Source: Heterostelium multicystogenum | Taxonomy: Eukaryota > Evosea > Eumycetozoa > Acytosteliales > Acytosteliaceae | Assembly: GCA_003667245.1 (NCBI GenBank) | Contig: RCNN01000207.1 | Span: 1 to 43,276 of the forward strand | DNA length: 43,276 nucleotides | Direction: 5' to 3' | Shown: piece after piece, positions 37,408-43,276 of the stretch | Position numbering within the stretch: position 1 is the first letter of the stretch | Layout of the letters: every line of letters begins with the position of its first letter | The notes under the pieces: model-generated | The model's input: only the letters and a program-made list of their open reading frames with translations | What the model was told of the DNA's origin: nothing | Databases searched by the model: none | Translations under genes and position numbers: made by a program

Positions 37408-38179
37408 CTACATAAATTTACACCAGTTCTCCGATTTAGAGAAATTTCCATCAAAATCATTTTCAATCTTATTTGCTTGAAGAGATTCAACAATGGCATT
37501 ATCATCGGCACTAAGTAATTCATCAACCACCTCATCATTTTCTTGCTGTTTGTTGTTGTTTTTATAAGATTGGTAACTTGTCTCAAAAGGGGATTCGACT
37601 ATGGAACCAAATAAAACTTTTTGAAGAACATTTGTGGAAGTAGTTACATATTTAAATCCAGGTTCACAAATTATTTGAAGAAGGAAATTAATGTAGTGCT
37701 GGCAATTCCAAAATACTTTTTGATAATTTCCTATTGTAAAAAAAACACATATGTTAATGTATTTCTTTAATAATATAAAATACATATACATATATAACAA
37801 AGTGTTGTATCAATATGTTACCCATTTGAGTTATTTCATTTGTATTGAATCTAGTTTGACCCAGATTTAATACAATTTTCTTAGAAAAGTCAACACCATA
37901 CATTGATTGAGATTGGAAAGTAACATTGGTCGGCTTCTTTGTAGAATCTAATGTAAATAACAAATACATTATGTGATTTTGTGTGAGAATGGCCCAATGT
38001 GCACTAATAAAAGTTGTAGGAGCATAACAAATTTCAGAAACATCGACCAAAACAAAAGGGAGAGGAACTTGAATTGACTTTTTGAACTTTTTCGATATTT
38101 CAGTCAGTTCTTTATCCGAAATTTGGATATGAGGTAGAGTCTTTGAAAGATTACCTTTAGTTTTAGTTGTTGTTTCCAT
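37408..38179 (-). CDS. Papain-fold-like (NlpC/LRAT-type) hypothetical protein
   Basis: Exon 1 (37822-38179) starts METTTKTKGNLSKTLPHIQI and includes YAPTTFISAHWAILTQNHIM and YGVDFSKKIVLNLGQTRFNT. An intron (37731-37821) is followed by GNYQKVFWNCQHYINFLLQI, then an acidic C-terminus ending ENWCKFM at 37408. A conserved His in HWAI and a later NCQHY motif preceded by an aromatic residue occur in papain-fold families such as LRAT/NlpC-P60, where His and Cys are catalytic. Assignment is by motif order only, with a Cys-His order that is circularly permuted as in LRAT. The splice joint M-G-N keeps frame without any correction. Activity, substrate and location are unknown. Confidence 0.55.
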
Positions 38180-38400
38180 TATCTACTAATAAATAAATAA
38201 AAATTTTGGAAAATGATAAGAATGATTAAAATTGAATAACCAATGTTTGTATTTAATTTATTAAAATTCTTGCAAGGATAGAATATAAAGGAATGAAATG
38301 CAAATGACTTTTGTGTTACCTTTTTTTTTTTTGAGATACCTTGTTTATACATTTATTCTTTATTTCTTTCCCCATTTTATATCAACACCAAAATATAACT

Positions 38401-39009
38401 ATGTCGCACACCATACCTTATTTCTCATTAATTGAAATACTAAAAGAGATAAATGGAGAGATAAATACTATCAATGTATTGAAGAACATTCAGGTGAGGT
38501 AGTAGTATTTATAAAGAAAACTATTGATAAACAATCAGATCAAATAGATACAATTAAAGTAAAAATAGAAAACTTAGAAAAAGAAATATTATCCCTTAAA
38601 AAAAGCAAAAGAAACACATGAAAGATTTATTCTAGGAGAGCTTGGAAGACAATTTGAAAAGCTATTGTGCAAACTAGTACTTGGGGATGGTACAAGAATC
38701 AATAGTTTACAAATTATGTGGTATGAGATTAAGACTGAAAATTTGACAAATGAATGGAAAGATTTGATGAAAAAGATCAATTGGAACAATAATTTATGGT
38801 CAACAATAGAGGATCTCAATGAATATAGAATGAAAGATTCCCATCCTTCAACTCAAATCGATTGGAAGAATATAGATTCATATTATGTAAAAAGTATTGC
38901 TTCAAAACATTTCAAAGGAAAACATCGCCAAAGTATTTTGCAAGATATAGAAAAAATAGTGAGCTTTTTAAATGCTAACAATGGAGACATGTTATTTGTA
39001 AATGAATAA
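38401..39009 (+). CDS. Hypothetical coiled-coil protein
   Basis: ATG at 38401 starts MSHTIPYFSLIEILKEINGE. The frame continues after one missing G near 38492: VVFIKKTIDKQSDQIDTIKV and KIENLEKEILSLKKAK, a heptad-like coiled coil. An A7 run (38599-38605) needs one A less to join ETHERFILGELGRQFEKLLC, then LVLGDGTRINSLQIMWYEIK, and the C-terminus ending DMLFVNE at 39007-39009. The C-terminal half is dense in Trp and Lys and looks like a folded domain, but I recognise no family. Divergent from the papain-fold-like gene. Confidence 0.5.
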
Positions 39010-39085
39010 TATACAATTTGCAATTATTGATTAAACAACTACATTTATTTACATAACACAATAAAATAGTTAATAAATCAACTAC

Positions 39086-39199
39086 CTATATTAGTAGTTT
39101 ATAATCTTTCTCTATCATCCTAATCATGTTGTTCTCTACTTCATCTCCTAAACCTTTTTGCCTTACCTGAAGTCTCATTTCAGGATTTTGCATATCCAT
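39086..39199 (-). CDS. Possible 37-residue protein
   Basis: ATG at 39197-39199 encodes MDMQNPEMRLQVRQKGLGDE, then VENNMIRMIEKDYKLLI and stop 39086-39088. It is charged and helical with no low complexity. An ATATATATAT tract and A-rich leader precede it on the minus strand. A GTAAGG within the frame could instead be an intron donor. Only the codon content supports it. Confidence 0.3.
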   Translation of the reverse strand: MDMQNPEMRLQVRQKGLGDEVENNMIRMIEKDYKLLI

Positions 39200-39386
39200 G
39201 ATATTTATTTATATATTTTTGTTAAAGTTCAGGAATAGTAAGATCAAAAGAAATATATATAGTTGAAAAATAGAATTAAGTTATTAAAAAAAGAATTTAT
39301 TTAAACAATTTTAAATAACCTCAAGGTTATCCCTCAACCAATTCTTTATCATACTGGATTCTAGATGAATTCATAATTCTGAATGT

Positions 39387-41374
39387 TTATTTTTGCACTA
39401 ATTGGGGAAGATAAAGATTGATTTTTTCTTTGGTAGACTCCCTGGATGATTGCTGCATGATCAGTGCAAACATGTTGGTATCTTTGTTTTTAGAGATTGA
39501 TTCGACAATTGCTCGGATAGTCACAGTGTCTCGTGTCATCTCGAGGAGTCGTAGATACATTTTGGAAAGTTGAAAGCTATTTTGGTCATTGATTGTTGTC
39601 TTGGGTTCTGAATAATCTATAAGCATCGATAAAGAAGTGAAATGTTGGTGGTAGTTATCTAGAATATAAGTGACAATCTGCGATAAACTATTGATTGTCG
39701 AATGAACAAGTATCTTCTTCAAGCGTATATGAAGCTGGTTCTCTATCATCTGATTCCGAAGATAGTAGTCAACAATATCGATATCTGAGTTTTGATGTGG
39801 TAGATATTCACAAAGATGAATGGACCTTACAAGAGTATGGAAATTCTTGATGTGATCCAATGAGTAGAATATTTTGGGATGTCTTATCGATGGTGACACA
39901 ATAGGTTTCAGCAATTTGACAATTTCGGGATCTAAACAATCGATGTTGGAGACTACGGTATCATTCCAAAATAATTCTTCTGAGTCCTTGAGAATAATGA
40001 GAGACGGTAAATAATTCTCGGTAAGGTATCTCATTATGTTCCGATTGCCTAAGCCCCAAAACTTCAGTATTTCTCTGAAATTGTCATGAACAAAATCCGA
40101 GAATTGCTCCTTATATATTAGATGAGTTAGATTGCTAATTGGTATGTCTCTTCTGTTGATGTAGACGAGTCTAAGTAATGAAGTGGAACAAGAAATGAAT
40201 AAGTTTCTGTCTATAAAAGGTGTCTTCATGATGTATCTATGAAAAGGGATGTCTATCTCAACTCTACTATCGTTGATGGATGCAATTAATTTACTAAACT
40301 TCAGAAGCTTCTTTCTTGCAATGGCATTGGAGGGCGAGATAATATTATTCAATCCACACATCACTTCGAATAGCATGATAGTAGTCCTTTCTTTGTCAGT
40401 CAGCTTGCTGAATTTACTAACCAATTCCTCTGTGCACCTGATATAAGTTTTATAATACATTCCAGACTTTATGGGTCTGATGATATGCTTCAAGGTATCC
40501 CAAAGAATAATGATATCCAATTCCAACTTTCCTCTTAGGCACACATAGATTACTTTCACCAACTGCTCGAATATCAAACTATTCTTATCTTTTGGAATAA
40601 TTCTTGATTTAAAGATTTGGTCAGTTAACTTTATATTTCCAGTGATTACCAGCAATTTAATGAGGCTACTATGAGTTAAAAGATTCAATTTGTCCCTTTT
40701 GATATAAAACGAGACCACCTGGCTGTACCGCTCTACAGGTATATTCTTATCTATTACCAGTTTGTCAAGCATGAATGCATTGTAAGAGTCTGGATTGAAT
40801 TTATCCAAGATATATTCAGCCATCTCAACATTCACATGGTATAATGACAACTCCAAATACTTTTTTACATGATAAGGATCCAATCATAGTCAAAGTAATC
40901 CAATAGTAGTTTGGCAGCACCATTATTGTATGACTTGATTGCATACTCCAAATACTTTGAGTTATACCTCCGAGGAAATATTACAGATCTGAAACTAATT
41001 CGACAACCATCATCGATGCCATTCTCATCATTAGGATTGGCTTCAACCAATTGAAAATTAGCGCTATCAACGACCAAATTTCTATTAAGAAATAGCAATT
41101 GGAATAACTTGAAACTACTGTTCTTGATAATCCTCTCTGCAGTCTTTGACGTTAATGTATCTCTATTTAACTCTTGCCAAACAAGAGTATCTTTTCGATG
41201 TATCTTATCCCATAGCAATCCTTCATATCCATTATTTAAAATCCAATTTACACTTTGAATCTGATGATACAGTAAATTCTTTGATCTAAAAGGTCTTCCT
41301 ACAGAGATGATATATAATTACAAAAGTCTATTCCTGATGACTATTCTAATCAATTGATCTATAGTGAAACTCAT
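39387..41374 (-). CDS. Large helical protein of a dictyostelid ankyrin-like family
   Basis: The start is MSFTIDQLIRIVIRNRLL (ATG 41372-41374), a short intron or frame break near 41300-41325, then RSKNLLYHQIQSVNWILNNG and YEGLLWDKIHRKDTLVWQEL. The frame reads on to AIKSYNNGAAKLLLDYFDYD. One frame break near 40870 joins the long uninterrupted block 39387-40883: YLELSLYHVNVEMAEYILDK, NIMRYLTENYLPSLIIL, YYLRNQMIENQLHIRLKK, ending INLYLPQLVQK. The N-terminal pattern (short helix with IRN.LL, then YHQIQSVNWILNNGYEGLL) is that of expanded dictyostelid proteins with degenerate ankyrin-like repeats. Canonical repeats are not obvious. The role is unknown. Confidence 0.6.
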
Positions 41375-41618
41375 TTAATTGCTAAACTATACTACTTAAC
41401 AAATATGGATAAATAACTCCATTTATAGTAGTAGAGTGACCCATTTGATTTTGAATTAGGGTCTCCTGTGTGGTGTGTGTGATCAGATGATCAGGGAAAA
41501 AAACACAGAAGTCATGAAAAATATGAATTTATTTACAAATAGATTTATTACATCATACAATGCCTGCGATGGGGGTAGTGTGATTTTTCTGTTAATCTTA
41601 CTTTCTTTTTGGTGTCAC
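41375..41618. other. Spacer upstream of the helical-protein gene
   Basis: AT-rich. It holds the promoter side of the minus-strand helical-protein gene and the 3' flank of the F-box/LRR gene. A GTGTGGTGTGTGTG run lies near 41468-41481. Nothing else seen. Confidence 0.4.
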
Positions 41619-42986
41619 CTATAGCGTCGATTGGACTGGTTTCGGTACTACTACAATATGATTGGATTTAATATCGGATTGTGCTATGTGGTTCATCTTG
41701 AGCAAACGAAGTGATTGCTTTTTGTCTATATTCTCATTGATGATCATTGCTAACTGCGCAGCTTGATCAGCATTTACACCGGCAATGGTCATCGACGTTA
41801 GTGTATCGTTATTCACAAGGAATTGAGGGAGTGATGTTATCCACTCATTCTGGAGCTTTAGGTTAAATGTAATATGTTTGAGTGTAGGGATGGAGTTTTC
41901 CAGATGAGGCACTAAATTCAGCACATAATTGGTTGTAACGCTTGGGGTGTCGAGCGATAGTCTCTGCAATTTATTCATTAGATTCAGCGATTCCACAACT
42001 CCTCACCATCAAAGTCTATATCCTTTAGCTTAGGTGGAGAAGTTGGTCACCCAATGAGAGCAAATCTTGTAGCAACACCTTTGTGAATGACTCAATAGAA
42101 TGTCCTTGGTTTGGATCACTATAATAATTGTTTGGTTTGACCCTATAAAGTCCAAAACCTTTGATTGTAAGATAAACGCAGATTTCTTAGTCTTGAGAGA
42201 AATGGACCTTGGCTAGGACTGTATAAATTGATGAGGCTAAGATCTACAACATTTTGGCAAGTTTGGCAGCAGATTGCCATTGAAGCTGAATAATTTGCCA
42301 CTGAATTTGTTGTTCACTAAATGTAGCCTTTGTTAAATGCTCCATAACTGTCAGCATCGGTTGGAAACACTGCACTTGTCTTTAGTTTGTGTAGTTGCTA
42401 GGTACCTCCATGAAAAACATTGCCACCAGCTGCACAATTTAAGTAGGTGAAGCGGACAATATTGGGACACTCTTTTAGCAACTGTTCTATACCTTTAACA
42501 TCATGGTACCTTTCATGGCTGGATAAATACTTAATTTCGTCAAGGATGGAATTTTCGACAGGACCTGCTCTAGACGTATAAGTCTCGTTTGCACACGGTA
42601 CAGCTTAACGGTCGTCAAATTTGACCCAAAGTATTTAATAAAAGAATTCTGGAATTTGTCGATCCAATCCTGTGGCGGTGGTATTCAAGGGTTTAGGCCG
42701 TAGAAGAGTGTCCATAATGTGAATGATGGATTACGTATTTTGTCAAAAGCAAACTCAAACTTCTCAAGCATCAAATTTGACACTACCAGTATTGTTCTCG
42801 TTGTCCTTCTTCTCGAGTGTTTGGAGAAGCTGGTTGGCTTCCTGGGATATGTTTTGAGAATCGTTGAGTTGGTGGTGGTCAATACTAGTGATTTGAGAGC
42901 ATGTGAACGATATAAACGAACCAGTAGCTACAAACCAGACCAAGCTCGAGAAATCTAGCCGAACTAACTTTAGCAAGTGGATCCAT
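41619..42986 (-). CDS. F-box/LRR-type protein, frame-disrupted
   Basis: The N-terminus MDPLAKVSSARFLELGLVCS and YWF (from 42986) resembles the end of a dictyostelid F-box (L.LVC..WF). Leucine-rich-repeat blocks follow in different frames: FIKYFGSNLTTVKLYRVQTR, VLSKIPSLTKLSIYP, IEQLLKECPNIVRFTYLNCA, LRNLRLSYN, then an intact C-terminal stretch from 41996: LMNKLQRLSLDTPS, HLENSIPTLKHITFNLKLQ and QFLVNNDTLTSMTIAGVNAD, ending VPKPVQSTL at 41619. F-box/LRR proteins select substrates for SCF ubiquitin ligases. Frame breaks are denser than in other genes here (near 42010, 42230, 42400, 42480 and 42690-42880), so real decay is possible. Confidence 0.5.
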
Positions 42987-43276
42987 GGTAAACTGGATGT
43001 CTCTCGCCCTGGTTTACATAAGCGAGAATATGACGCAAGATCCAGTCAGGCAATCCCTACCTGATTACAATCTATTCTCTTATAATTTTTGGACCATTGT
43101 ATACCCAATTATTTGTCACAGGAATAATACATCATAATCGAATGAACAAAGGTTTAAGTTATGTTTATGCTTATTGATCAAACACCAAAGAATGGACTAT
43201 TTGCAAATTGATCAAAAAAAACCAGTTTCTTTCTTAAAAATTTTTGAAACTTATTATTTGAATTTTTTTCAAAAAA
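42987..43276. other. Promoter-side spacer at the window edge
   Basis: AT-rich region upstream of the minus-strand LRR gene, ending in A/T homopolymers. No coding signal. Confidence 0.4.

Overview
This window is nuclear DNA of a dictyostelid social amoeba (Amoebozoa). The evidence is AT-rich spacers, short GT...AG introns (roughly 55-120 nt), poly-Asn/poly-Gln/poly-Ser tracts, TATAAATA-type promoters and families typical of these amoebae (B-box/Kelch proteins, NRTEGC-type ankyrin arrays, small MTLF proteins, a class I PI3-kinase with a long low-complexity N-terminus). I cannot fix the species from sequence alone. There are no operons, CRISPR arrays, tRNAs or rRNAs that I can support.

Layout. 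1-2692: 3' part of a TBC1D5-like RabGAP (+). 2774-4030: phosphopantothenoylcysteine synthetase (-). 4478-6719: B-box zinc finger/Kelch-like protein (+). 6958-7555: UBE2C-type E2 (-). 8291-10297: ankyrin-repeat protein (+), convergent with an unknown lysine-rich gene at 10396-11313 (-). 12902-13903: Uma2/PD-(D/E)XK nuclease-like protein (-). 14310-14757: decayed copy of the ankyrin gene's 3' end. 14758-16981: long leader/promoter region for a class I PI3-kinase (16982-21245, +). 21730-22903: broken Crinkler-type P-loop NTPase gene carrying a perfect 34-bp inverted repeat. 23142-23937: protein with an integrase-like HHCC zinc motif (-). 24141-25826: Mediator subunit MED27 (+). 25974-26253: small MTLF protein (-). 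27551-29737: Cdc7/SepA/MAP3K-epsilon-like kinase (+), convergent with the RBM28/Nop4 ribosome-biogenesis factor (29843-32727, -). 34294-35175: intact six-repeat propeller protein (+). 35921-37198: GTPase fused to a cysteine-rich GCDGRTTCG module (+). 37408-38179: papain-fold-like protein (-). 38401-39009: coiled-coil protein (+). 39387-41374: large helical protein of an amoebal family (-). 41619-42986: F-box/LRR-type protein (-).

The genes do not form one pathway. Housekeeping loci (PPCS, UBE2C, PI3K, MED27, RBM28, SepA-like kinase) are interleaved with accessory genes (ankyrin, Crinkler NTPase, Uma2-like nuclease, HHCC protein, propeller, GTPase-zinc fusion). The accessory genes are the most unusual content.

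A major caveat affects every gene model. Many well-conserved genes are broken by one-base indels, most of them in short homopolymers. Removing or adding one base restores the conserved family sequence. I read this as consensus error in a draft assembly rather than gene death, so CDS coordinates are gene spans, not uninterrupted reading frames. Three long genes between 34 and 41 kb (34294-35175, 35921-37198, and the 39387-40883 segment) show no such breaks.
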